A DNA stretch of 64,000 nt, taken from NCBI GenBank assembly GCA_945919795.1, contig CAMEJJ010000002.1, positions 1-64,000 on the forward strand, read 5' to 3'. A program made the position numbers and the translations under genes. How positions within the stretch are numbered: position 1 is the stretch's first letter; each line of letters opens with the position of its first letter. Below, piece after piece: positions 17,667-26,131 of the stretch. The notes under the pieces are model-generated. The model was given only the letters and a program-made list of their open reading frames with translations, made no database searches and was not told where the DNA came from. The stretch is from an uncultured Lachnospiraceae bacterium. Its GTDB lineage: Bacteria; Bacillota; Clostridia; Lachnospirales; Lachnospiraceae.

Positions 17667-18824
17667 ATGAAATTATCAGATGATTTTGATAACGAACATA
17701 TTAAATCAGGTATTTCATTGGGCACCATGATTGTGGGTGTTTTATTATTTGTCGGTATTGTCGTGGTAGCTGTTCTTTTGACAAACAAAAAACAAATTGC
17801 CGGAAATAACAATCCCATATCCGAACCATTGAATACACAGACGGAAAGTGCCACACAATCTCAGACAAATTTATCTGCAAATGACTTGATCAGTCATTCT
17901 GATCTGGTATCCGATGATCTGGATTTTTGGGATATGTATAAAGAAGACCATTCTTTTGAAGAAAAAAAGGATGTTGTTGAGAGTGTTGATTATTCCGAAA
18001 AATTAAAACAATTGGAAAAAGAAGAAGCAGAGAAGGAAAAAGAAAACGATTTATCTGAAAACGGAACGAAAACAGAAGTCATTTTGCCGGACGGTACTTC
18101 ACAATGGGTGATGATCAATACATATATTGATAAAAATACTTATGATTACACCGGATTAGTGTGCGAAGAACCGTTTATGCGTTATTATGTGAATGCAAAA
18201 AAAATATCCAGACAGGGAATAAAACTGGATGATAGCTTTGGCAATGTTAATTTTGAGACATTAGATAAAGAAGGTATCGATTTTTGTATTCTACGTATCG
18301 GAAAGCGGGGATATTCTACCGGTGCAGTTACGTATGATGCTAATTTTTCTGATTATGCTGCTTCGGCAAAAGAAGCCGGTTTGTCTGTTGGTGTTTCATT
18401 TTATTCCCAGGCTGTCAGCATAGAAGAGGCTGTGGAAGAAGCTAATCTTGTGGTTGTGGCCTTGCAGAACTATGGAGTTACACCGGATTATCCCATTATT
18501 TTTGAAATGGAATATGTGATTGGAGATGAAAGCAGAACAAAAGATCTGACCAAGCAACAATTAACAGATATTGCGAAAGCTTTCTGTGATACAATCAAAA
18601 ATTATGGTTATACACCTTTGATTTATGGCGATAAATATTGGCTTTTAAGAAAACTTGATTTAACACAGTTACTTATGTATAATATCAATCTGTCCCAGGA
18701 CGGAGATGTACCGGATTATCCCTATCAGTTTGTGATGTGGGATTATAATCATGATGCAAAAGTAAAAGGTATCAGTAAAAATGTTACGATGTGTATGAGT
18801 TTTGTGGATTATACCATGAGATGA
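17667..18824 (+). CDS. Membrane-anchored GH25 (lysozyme-like) family protein
   Basis: The protein has 385 residues, with a membrane anchor at about 16-38, a charged Glu/Lys linker to about 130, and a GH25-like barrel from about 180 to the end. GH25 enzymes cleave between MurNAc and GlcNAc in peptidoglycan. The region normally reading D-x-E at the active site reads FEMEY here, so the first acid appears changed to Glu, and the N-terminal Asp sits in KLDDSFG. It may be a weak or altered enzyme, or a cell-wall binding protein. An AGGATGA site precedes the ATG. Its last 16 bases overlap the convergent gene on the other strand. Confidence 0.75.
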   Translation: MKLSDDFDNEHIKSGISLGTMIVGVLLFVGIVVVAVLLTNKKQIAGNNNPISEPLNTQTESATQSQTNLSANDLISHSDLVSDDLDFWDMYKEDHSFEEKKDVVESVDYSEKLKQLEKEEAEKEKENDLSENGTKTEVILPDGTSQWVMINTYIDKNTYDYTGLVCEEPFMRYYVNAKKISRQGIKLDDSFGNVNFETLDKEGIDFCILRIGKRGYSTGAVTYDANFSDYAASAKEAGLSVGVSFYSQAVSIEEAVEEANLVVVALQNYGVTPDYPIIFEMEYVIGDESRTKDLTKQQLTDIAKAFCDTIKNYGYTPLIYGDKYWLLRKLDLTQLLMYNINLSQDGDVPDYPYQFVMWDYNHDAKVKGISKNVTMCMSFVDYTMR

Positions 18825-19600
18825 TATAATTTTTCGGAAATCGGGCAATTGGCATATATTTCTGCATATTCGGAAGGACTAATTCCTTCCACGTAATTAA
18901 AGTCGTAGTTTTTGTTAAAACCCTGTTTTTTAACAATATCTACGGCTTTATTATATGCAATAGCAGCCTGAGATAACTCATCATAAATTCCTACCACATA
19001 ATCCCCATTTATATGTATTTTGACTTTATACTGGCATATTCCGGCTTTGTTTTTGATCTGACTGACACCAAAATAGGGATTGATACAAATGACATTGGAA
19101 TATCTGAAATCATTGGAATCGTGATTGGCAAAATAGTAATCCCGATCCTGTACTGCATAATTTCGTATGCCGTATCGATTCAGAATATTGACTTGCATGC
19201 CATAATCTGAAACGAAAAGGTGACGTCCGCGTTTCATGATTTTGTGATTAGCATAATAAAACAAATCATCGATATCAAATGTAAAAACGGTTTCTTTCGT
19301 GTAGTAATAATAAAAGAAACGAGGCATGATGTAGATGGGATTTTTTATATAGATTCCATGATCGCGAAAATTCATCAGTGTAATACATTTCTCAAATTTC
19401 AGAAACCGGGGAATATAGTCATCCGGTAAAAGGGAAGAGTCCGATAATAATTCTTTTGCTTCCCAATATGCATTCTGAGCATCCTGCTTATCCATAAAGC
19501 TTCCCAGACTGATATGTTTTCTCTGAAACGTAATACTAACTCTGTAATAAGGAGTTTTATCCTTTTTTGTTGTAAAGTAGATTCCACATTCTTTTTTCAT
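18809..19600 (-). CDS. AP2/HNH-like protein related to homing endonucleases
   Basis: The 263-residue protein contains two AP2-like segments, each with strands followed by an alanine-rich helix. One is at about 15-50 (RKHISLGSF...AQNAYWEAKE) and one at about 190-235 (YKVKIHINGDYVVGIYDE...AAIAYNKA). Between them, the stretch with HDSNDFRYSNVICIN recalls the end of an HNH nuclease of the HNH-AP2 homing type, but the catalytic HH/N pattern is not clear. It may be a domesticated DNA-binding regulator or an inactive nuclease. It overlaps the end of the GH25-like gene by 16 bases. The ATG at 19600 has AGGAT just before it and a good promoter that ends almost at the start. Confidence 0.6.
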   Translation of the reverse strand: MKKECGIYFTTKKDKTPYYRVSITFQRKHISLGSFMDKQDAQNAYWEAKELLSDSSLLPDDYIPRFLKFEKCITLMNFRDHGIYIKNPIYIMPRFFYYYYTKETVFTFDIDDLFYYANHKIMKRGRHLFVSDYGMQVNILNRYGIRNYAVQDRDYYFANHDSNDFRYSNVICINPYFGVSQIKNKAGICQYKVKIHINGDYVVGIYDELSQAAIAYNKAVDIVKKQGFNKNYDFNYVEGISPSEYAEIYANCPISEKLYHLMV

Positions 19601-19606
19601 ATCCTA

Positions 19607-19635
19607 ATTATAACAATACTGTTCTAATATCTCAA
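19607..19635 (-). promoter_or_regulatory. Predicted promoter of the AP2/HNH-like gene
   Basis: On the minus strand, TTGAGA, a 17-base spacer and TATAAT end only six bases before the ATG. Transcription would therefore start at or next to the start codon, giving a nearly leaderless mRNA. Confidence 0.65.
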
Positions 19636-19637
19636 TT

Positions 19638-19773
19638 TGTAATTATTCAGAGCCATATAAGATTGAATAAAATGTTTTGCATGCAAAGAACATTTTATTC
19701 GATTTTATATGGCGAGAAAACCACATTCGCAAAAAGAGCTTTCTTTTTGCGAATGTGGTACTGAATAATTACA
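19638..19773. repeat. 136-bp element able to fold as a three-way junction
   Basis: The outer arms TGTAATTATTCAG (19638-19650) and CTGAATAATTACA (19761-19773) are perfect 13-base inverted repeats. Inside are two hairpins. The first, 19652-19713, has arms starting GCCATATAA and ending TTATATGGC. The second, 19720-19759, has a perfect 17-pair stem (ACCACATTCGC...) with the loop AGCTTT. Almost every base is paired. It lies between the divergent AP2/HNH-like and sleB genes and codes for nothing visible. It resembles a miniature inverted-repeat element or a structured regulatory DNA or RNA. The rest of the gap up to 19886 is AT-rich, with no clear promoter. Confidence 0.8.
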
Positions 19774-19886
19774 TAATATTTTTGATACATAAAATTTTAG
19801 TAATAATTTTGTAATATTTTACAAAGAGCTTGTATAAACTATTAGTGTAGTATTAATTGGAATTATTTTTCAAAAAAGGAGAATCT

Positions 19887-20516
19887 ATGAAAAAGAAATA
19901 TTTGAATGTCATTGTTTTATGTTATGTGGCATTCTTAAGTATCTTTACCATAGAGATAACAACACAGAAAATACACACGATGAAACAGGAGAAGGAACAG
20001 GAAAAGATGATTATTGAATATGGAGACGATGGTTCAGATGGTTTTCAAATGGACCAGGTTGATACTCCGGCTTTGACTTCCAAAGCACATATTATCGAAT
20101 CGGATGTTATGACAAGAGAATATGTCTATGAATTATCGGCTTTAGATTATGATACTTTATTACGGGTAGTAGAAGCGGAAGCGGGATGTGAAGATGAAAA
20201 TGGAAAGCTTTTGGTTGCAAACGTTGTATTAAACCGTGTTAACAGTAATAAATTTCCGTCCAGTGTATATGACGTTGTATACCAGTCAAATGGTGGAAAA
20301 GTACAGTTTTCAACGGCATATAACGGTAGAATTAAAAGTGTTAAAGTATCAAAAGAAACAAAAGAAGCGGTAAAAAGGGCGCTTTATGGAGAAGATATTT
20401 CAAAAGGTGCGTTATATTTTATTTCTTCCGCAGCCGTATCGCCGGAAAAAAGCAGTTGGTTTTATACAAAATTAAACCATGTGTTTGATTATGGAAGACA
20501 TAGTTTTTTTAAATAA
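19887..20516 (+). CDS. Cell wall hydrolase, SleB family
   Basis: The 209-residue protein has an N-terminal signal anchor (about 5-27), a charged linker, and a C-terminal Hydrolase_2/SleB domain from about 85. The catalytic glutamate should be E96 or E98 in RVVEAEAG. Conserved NVVLNRVNS and FYTKLNHVF stretches follow. SleB enzymes are lytic transglycosylases that degrade spore cortex during germination. Shorter relatives act on vegetative wall, so the precise role is open. The ATG at 19887 has GGAG seven bases upstream and is preferred to the earlier in-frame start at 19857. Confidence 0.88.
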   Translation: MKKKYLNVIVLCYVAFLSIFTIEITTQKIHTMKQEKEQEKMIIEYGDDGSDGFQMDQVDTPALTSKAHIIESDVMTREYVYELSALDYDTLLRVVEAEAGCEDENGKLLVANVVLNRVNSNKFPSSVYDVVYQSNGGKVQFSTAYNGRIKSVKVSKETKEAVKRALYGEDISKGALYFISSAAVSPEKSSWFYTKLNHVFDYGRHSFFK

Positions 20517-20545
20517 AGAAAACAGATACATTTTATTGCTTTTCA

Positions 20546-20574
20546 TTGCCTTTAAAACAACCCTGTGTTATAAT
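20546..20574 (+). promoter_or_regulatory. Predicted promoter of thrC
   Basis: TTGCCT, a 17-base spacer and a perfect TATAAT end 36 bases before the thrC start. Confidence 0.7.
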
Positions 20575-20610
20575 ATCGCCGTAAAATAAATACGATTAGA
20601 GGATTTGATT

Positions 20611-22098
20611 ATGGAGATTTTATACAAAAGTACCAGAAGTAACAGTGAACCTGTAACTGCATCAAAGGCAATATTAAAGGGACTTGCTGACGATGGCGGT
20701 TTATTTGTACCTATGCAGATTCCGACTTTGGATGTTTCCCTGGAAAAATTGGCTGATATGACATATCAGCAGGTTGCATATGAAGTTATGAAGTTATTTC
20801 TGACCGATTTTACGGAAGATGAACTAAAATCCTGTATAAACAAAGCCTATGATGATAAGTTTGATACAGAAGTAATTGCACCATTGACCGAAGCTGGCAA
20901 TGCTTATTATCTGGAGCTTTATCATGGTGCGACGATAGCATTTAAAGATATGGCATTATCGATTTTGCCACATCTATTAACAACATCTGCAAAGAAAAAT
21001 CATGTAAAGAATGAAATTGTCATTCTGACTGCCACCAGTGGAGATACCGGTAAAGCAGCTTTAGCAGGATTTGCCGATGTAGAAGGAACGCGTATTATTG
21101 TATTTTATCCAAAAAACGGGGTAAGTCCTATTCAGGAAAAACAGATGGTTACCCAAAAAGGTGCGAATACGCATGTTGTTGGTATTCACGGCAATTTTGA
21201 CGATGCCCAGACCGGAGTGAAAAATTTATTTGGAGATGCAGAGCTTGCGAAAGAGTTGGATGCTGCAGGTTTCCAGTTCTCATCTGCTAATTCCATCAAT
21301 ATCGGACGTTTGGTGCCCCAGATTGTTTATTATGTTTATTCTTATGCAATGCTTTTGGGTCAGGATCGTATTAAAAATGGAGAAGCTGTCAATGTCGTGG
21401 TTCCGACCGGAAACTTTGGAAATATTCTTGCAGCATTTTATGCTAAAAATATGGGTATTCCGATTCAGAAATTGATTTGTGCATCCAATGACAATAAAGT
21501 GTTATTTGACTTTTTTGCCAGCGGTAAATATGACAGAAACCGTGAGTTTATTTTGACCAGTTCACCTTCGATGGATATTCTGATTTCATCCAATCTCGAA
21601 CGCTTAATCTATCGTATTGCAGGAGATGATCCTGTTAAAAACGCAGAATTAATGGAATCCTTAAAAACAAACGGTAAATATGAAATCACATCTGATATGA
21701 GAGCGAAACTTCAGGATTTTGTTGGTGGTTATGCTTCTGAAGATGAATGTTTTGCCATGATCAGGGAATTATATGAACAATATGGCTATGTGATTGATAC
21801 ACATACGGCTGTTGCAGCGGCTGCTTATAAAAAGTATCGCGAAGAAACAAAGGATGAAACCAAAACTATCATTGCTTCAACGGCAAGTCCTTATAAATTC
21901 ACAAGAAGTGTGATGAAGGCAATTGACAAAAAGTATGATTCTATGGAAGATTTTGCTTTGGTTGATGAATTATCCAAGATTTCTAATACGGATGTGCCTC
22001 GTGCAATTGAAGAAATTCGGACAGCACCTGTTTTACATGATACTGTTTGTGAAAAAGAAGATATGGAATCTGTTGTTAAGAAATTTCTTGGAATTTAG
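20611..22098 (+). CDS. thrC: Threonine synthase
   Basis: The enzyme converts O-phosphohomoserine to threonine using PLP. The 495-residue protein is of the long class. It starts with the family's YKSTRSN region, carries the PLP lysine K112 in ATIAFKDMAL, and has the phosphate-binding TATSGDTGKAAL and glycine-rich VPTGNFGN loops. The ATG at 20611 has AGAGG eight bases upstream and is preferred to the TTG at 20605. It has its own promoter and is followed by a hairpin. No other threonine-pathway gene is nearby. Confidence 0.96.
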   Translation: MEILYKSTRSNSEPVTASKAILKGLADDGGLFVPMQIPTLDVSLEKLADMTYQQVAYEVMKLFLTDFTEDELKSCINKAYDDKFDTEVIAPLTEAGNAYYLELYHGATIAFKDMALSILPHLLTTSAKKNHVKNEIVILTATSGDTGKAALAGFADVEGTRIIVFYPKNGVSPIQEKQMVTQKGANTHVVGIHGNFDDAQTGVKNLFGDAELAKELDAAGFQFSSANSINIGRLVPQIVYYVYSYAMLLGQDRIKNGEAVNVVVPTGNFGNILAAFYAKNMGIPIQKLICASNDNKVLFDFFASGKYDRNREFILTSSPSMDILISSNLERLIYRIAGDDPVKNAELMESLKTNGKYEITSDMRAKLQDFVGGYASEDECFAMIRELYEQYGYVIDTHTAVAAAAYKKYREETKDETKTIIASTASPYKFTRSVMKAIDKKYDSMEDFALVDELSKISNTDVPRAIEEIRTAPVLHDTVCEKEDMESVVKKFLGI

Positions 22099-22133
22099 TT
22101 GACCAATATGTATGAATAAGAGATTTACTGATG

Positions 22134-22164
22134 AGTGAGTGGGAAAAGTATTTTTCCACTCACT
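22134..22164 (+). terminator. Strong hairpin after thrC
   Basis: AGTGAGTGG-GAAAA and TTTTT-CCACTCACT form a 14-pair stem with the loop GTA. It lies 35 bases after the thrC stop. The T's are inside the stem and not after it, so it is not a classical terminator, but this is its likely job. Confidence 0.5.
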
Positions 22165-22246
22165 TATGTATTATATAAAATTGATGTTGGGGTCTTTTGC
22201 CTCTGGTATCATAAAATCATTTTATTTATAAATTGGAGTGATAATA

Positions 22247-23329
22247 ATGACAAATAAGATCAATGATTATCTCAATTGGAGAGGAGATTTGACATTTTTC
22301 CAAGATCCCTTTAATGAGGTTGATGCATTAGCTCTTAGTATGGCTACTTATGTTGAACTAGACAGAATAGTATCGCCTGATTTGATGGAACAGATCCCTT
22401 TTTTTGAAGCCGCAGAACTTTTGAAAACACATTTGGAAGAAAAGAAATATAATAAAATCGGTTTGATTATCCCGGAGGAAGTTGTCACACTTTTTCTGAC
22501 TTTGGCACGATGCAACCGCTATAAAAATTTGCGCTTATCGGGATATATTAATCATATTGATGAGGAAGATGAAAAACAGTTTGCGGCTGTTACATTTCAG
22601 AATGATAATGGAGAAATCTATATTGTTTATCGTGGAACGGATGATACCATTGTCGGCTGGCGTGAAGATTTTAATATGGCTTTTTTAGATGTGTTGCCGG
22701 CTCAAAAAGAAGCTGCTTTATATTATCGCAAAGTTTTACGGTCGCTAAAGGGTAAAGTTCGTATCATGGGACACTCAAAAGGTGGAAATTTATCTGTATA
22801 TAGTGCTGTAAGAGGTGGCAAAATCGGACAAAAGAGATTGTTGAAAGTGTATTGTTTGGATGGTCCGGGATTTTTGGAAGATTTTTTTTCTTGTGATTCT
22901 TATCAAAATATCAGTGAAAAAATCTTCTGGTATTTACCATATGAGTCAATCATTGGAAATGTTTTGACCCATGGATTAAATGAAGTGGTTGTTAAAAGTA
23001 CAGCAAAAGGTATCCTTCAACATAATCCATTATCATGGTGTTTGAACCGGAATTCATTCGTCAGGGAAAAAGAACTATCCAAAGAAGCGACCCTTGCACA
23101 CCTTGCCATCAGTGAGTGTATGGATAAGTTATCACTGGATCAGCGCAAACAGTTTGTCGGTATTATTTTTGATGCATTGGATGCAACGGAAGCTAAAAAG
23201 CTTGGAGATATCCGATTTAAAAATCTTGTCGGATTAATCGATTCGGTCAAAAAATTAGACCCGGAATCCAAAGAGTTGTTTAAAGAAACCGGTCGACTGG
23301 TGTTAAAAACTGTCAAAGAAAACCGATAA
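22247..23329 (+). CDS. Mbeg1-like (DUF2974) alpha/beta-hydrolase
   Basis: The 360-residue protein has the lipase-class-3-like nucleophile elbow GHSKGG (S177) after a VYRGTDDT strand, which identifies the Mbeg1-like/DUF2974 family. No experimentally known function comes with this family, but a serine esterase or lipase is likely. There is no signal peptide, so it should be cytoplasmic. The ATG at 22247 has GGAGTG six bases upstream. It is followed directly by the 6S RNA gene with its own promoter. Confidence 0.82.
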   Translation: MTNKINDYLNWRGDLTFFQDPFNEVDALALSMATYVELDRIVSPDLMEQIPFFEAAELLKTHLEEKKYNKIGLIIPEEVVTLFLTLARCNRYKNLRLSGYINHIDEEDEKQFAAVTFQNDNGEIYIVYRGTDDTIVGWREDFNMAFLDVLPAQKEAALYYRKVLRSLKGKVRIMGHSKGGNLSVYSAVRGGKIGQKRLLKVYCLDGPGFLEDFFSCDSYQNISEKIFWYLPYESIIGNVLTHGLNEVVVKSTAKGILQHNPLSWCLNRNSFVREKELSKEATLAHLAISECMDKLSLDQRKQFVGIIFDALDATEAKKLGDIRFKNLVGLIDSVKKLDPESKELFKETGRLVLKTVKENR

Positions 23330-23336
23330 TTAACGG

Positions 23337-23365
23337 TTGTATTTTATGTAATATTTTCGTATAAT
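23337..23365 (+). promoter_or_regulatory. Predicted promoter of 6S RNA
   Basis: TTGTAT, a 17-base spacer and a perfect TATAAT place the start of transcription near 23372, where the closing stem of the RNA begins. Confidence 0.7.
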
Positions 23366-23371
23366 AAAACT

Positions 23372-23581
23372 ACCTGAAATGTTCGATAACTCATGTTGTT
23401 TTGAACCTACATTGAATTTGAACGGGATTCCAATAAACTTTATGGATGTCATGCCTCCCATTAAGTGTTGTGGACTTCAGAAGTAAAGGTGAGGTCGCCC
23501 ACCTGGCGTTAGCTAGGCGTCAAAATACGTGAGCCGACATTTTGGGAACAAATGAAAAACAGCCCGGATGGGCTGTTTTTT
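23372..23581 (+). ncRNA. ssrS: 6S RNA
   Basis: 6S RNA binds the sigma-A RNA polymerase holoenzyme by imitating an open promoter. The ends pair: a segment near 23373-23386 (CCTGAAATGTTC) pairs with one near 23534-23546 (CCGACATTTTGGG) over about a dozen positions. In between are the TTTGAACC...GGGATTCC segments that flank the central bubble in Firmicutes 6S RNAs. A perfect seven-pair terminator (ACAGCCC / GGGCTGT, then T's, 23555-23581) ends it. It has its own promoter and contains no reading frame. The 3' end of the mature RNA is approximate. Confidence 0.82.
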
Positions 23582-23652
23582 CATGTTAATGCAATAAGTG
23601 AATGTGCAATAAGTGAATGAGCAATACCTTTGCACGGTTTGGGAGAATTACA

Positions 23653-26130
23653 ATGAAAAAAAACAAAAAAGCAATTCTATGGCTGGTTGGTATTTTATTT
23701 GTGCTGGCTATTTTCATCAGTCTGGTTATTGTTTTTATGAAACAAAGGGACATAACTGAAAAAGACGGAATCTTTATGGAAAGAGAGGACGCCTACATAT
23801 TATTTGCCTATTTGTGTTGTAGGGACGAGGATTTCTATACAAAATCAATCAATACAAATGAAATATCCGAATATCTGAATCCGGATGATCTTACGAATGA
23901 TAATAAAGAAGTAGGTCAGAAAGAGGCGCAAAAGAATGATTCTAAGCCGGCTGAAACACCTCTATATTTAACGAAAACAGAAGTCTTATATATGATTGAA
24001 GTTTTAAAAGAGCTTTATCCTTTATCGGAAGGAGATATCATAAAGAAGACGGAAGCTTTATTTGTGGATTATTCTAAAGATCAATCAAAAATACTTGCAG
24101 ATGATTTTTTTTCATTCTTCTATTCGATATGGGATATATTGCATGCAGAAAGTGCATTGACAAAAAAAGAAATGATTCCGCTGGCTTATGGAAAAGATGT
24201 TCAAACTTTAGATGAAGCAACTTCTTCTTTTGTGCAGATGGACGATTTGTCTATGGCATATTATGATATGCAGTCTGAAAGTAAAGTCATGGTCGGTAAA
24301 TCAACAGTTGGATTGTATGATATGCAGAAAGAAACGGCTCAAAATCTGTTATATCAAAATGCAATGTATTTATCATGTGATCAGTATATCTTACTGGACA
24401 TATCCAAATATTGTGAAGTAAAACAAAATGATTTTCAGATTCATACTGCATTTATTGTTTCCAATCAACCGGATGCATTATTCATTGAGTATCAGGATTA
24501 TCGTCTGAATTTGCATACTTTTTCTGAACCGGTTAAAACAGAAAACGGCGAAATATATGATTCATTTGAAAATATTGCGGATGTATTTTTCTCAAACGGA
24601 AGGATTTCTTATCTCGAAATTTACAAAGAGAGTGTCAGCGGAAAGTTATTATGCATATCGGATGATACTATTGAATTGGAAGGTGCGGGAACCTATACGT
24701 ATAATCAAAAACTGCCGGTATATAAGTTATATGGTAATAAAGAAATCTATACAAAGGCAGATTTGAAAATCGGATATGATTTTGCGGATTTTGTATTAAA
24801 CAAAGATGGTGTCATTGTCGCGGCCTTAGTCACGCGTGAAGAAAATATGGATAATATCCGTGTTGTCATAAAAACAACCAATTTTGCTTCTGCCTATCAT
24901 GAAAGTATTACATTGTCCTGTGATCAGGATTACTTGGTTAATAATGAAAAACACATGGCCGGAGAGGAGTTTACTGTTTCCATTGGAGATGAAATTTTAA
25001 AAAGCGGCAGATTATTTATCCGTCCGGAAACCAATCTGGCAAAGACTTCTGTTTTATCCATTCAAAGAGATCAGGGAATACCATCTTATAGGGGAAATTT
25101 TGAAATAACAGAAACCGAAGATGGCTTATTATTAATCAATGAGGTGTTATTGGAAGAATATCTGTATTCCGTTGTTCCATCTGAAATGCCTGCATCCTAT
25201 CCGACAGAAGCTTTGAAGGCACAAGCCATCTGTGCAAGAACCTATGCATATGGAAAAATGGTACATTCGGGATTGATGTCTTATGGGGCGCATGTAGACG
25301 ACAGTGCGGCTTTTCAGGTATATAATAATATCAAAGAAAATGAAAATACAACGTTGGCAATCCGGGAAACAAAAGATTGGATTTTGACAATTGATAATCA
25401 TCCTGCGGAAGTGTATTATTATTCTACATCATGTGGTTTTGGAACGGATATTGATGCATGGCATGGAAGTAATGCGGATCAGTATCGCTATATGCTTTCA
25501 AAACATATTTCGGATGATCCTTTTTCGGATGATATTACGAATGAAGATATATTCCGGAATTATATTTCAAATATTCAGTCCTCGGATTATGAATCCGAGG
25601 AAGGTTGGTATAGATGGACTTATGAAACCGCGCTAAATATTGACAGATTAAACCAAAATCTGTTAAAAAGATATGAAGCGGGTTCAAAAAATGTTGCGAC
25701 ATTAAATGAAGCAAGAGAGTATGAACCATTAACACCTCCGGTTTTTACAAAATTAGAAAGAATGGAAGTCGTAAAAAGGGAAGACGGTGGTGTGGTTGAC
25801 GAGTTGCTTCTTAGTGGACCGGAAGGATGTGTGAAAGTCATCGGAGAACACAATGTACGTGCTGTACTTGCCAATGACTGTGACTATGTGATTCGGGCGA
25901 ATCAAAGTCAGAGTAAGGTTTCTACTTTGTTACCCAGTGCATTTGCGGTGATTGATGTCACCATAGATGAAACATCCAATTCGATATCTGCTTATCGGGT
26001 AATTGGTGGGGGATATGGGCATGGCATCGGTATGAGCCAGAATGCTGCCAGAGCTATGGCGAATAAGGGCTGGCTTTGCAACAATATTTTACAGTTCTTT
26101 TTTGAAAATGCTGAGATTTTGGAGTTATAA
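23653..26130 (+). CDS. SpoIID/LytB-domain protein with long N-terminal extension
   Basis: The 825-residue protein has an N-terminal membrane anchor (about 8-30), then ~450 residues I cannot assign, then a SpoIID domain. E511 in VVPSEMPASYP matches the catalytic glutamate of SpoIID, followed by EALKAQAICARTYA. The C-terminal GGGYGHGIGMSQ is at about 785-796. SpoIID is a lytic transglycosylase that trims peptidoglycan during forespore engulfment and has about 340 residues, so this is a much larger relative that may act in vegetative cells. The ATG at 23653 has GGGAG seven bases upstream and is preferred to the earlier in-frame start. The membrane protein gene that follows begins one base after its stop. 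Confidence 0.85.
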   Translation: MKKNKKAILWLVGILFVLAIFISLVIVFMKQRDITEKDGIFMEREDAYILFAYLCCRDEDFYTKSINTNEISEYLNPDDLTNDNKEVGQKEAQKNDSKPAETPLYLTKTEVLYMIEVLKELYPLSEGDIIKKTEALFVDYSKDQSKILADDFFSFFYSIWDILHAESALTKKEMIPLAYGKDVQTLDEATSSFVQMDDLSMAYYDMQSESKVMVGKSTVGLYDMQKETAQNLLYQNAMYLSCDQYILLDISKYCEVKQNDFQIHTAFIVSNQPDALFIEYQDYRLNLHTFSEPVKTENGEIYDSFENIADVFFSNGRISYLEIYKESVSGKLLCISDDTIELEGAGTYTYNQKLPVYKLYGNKEIYTKADLKIGYDFADFVLNKDGVIVAALVTREENMDNIRVVIKTTNFASAYHESITLSCDQDYLVNNEKHMAGEEFTVSIGDEILKSGRLFIRPETNLAKTSVLSIQRDQGIPSYRGNFEITETEDGLLLINEVLLEEYLYSVVPSEMPASYPTEALKAQAICARTYAYGKMVHSGLMSYGAHVDDSAAFQVYNNIKENENTTLAIRETKDWILTIDNHPAEVYYYSTSCGFGTDIDAWHGSNADQYRYMLSKHISDDPFSDDITNEDIFRNYISNIQSSDYESEEGWYRWTYETALNIDRLNQNLLKRYEAGSKNVATLNEAREYEPLTPPVFTKLERMEVVKREDGGVVDELLLSGPEGCVKVIGEHNVRAVLANDCDYVIRANQSQSKVSTLLPSAFAVIDVTIDETSNSISAYRVIGGGYGHGIGMSQNAARAMANKGWLCNNILQFFFENAEILEL

Positions 26131-26131
26131 G

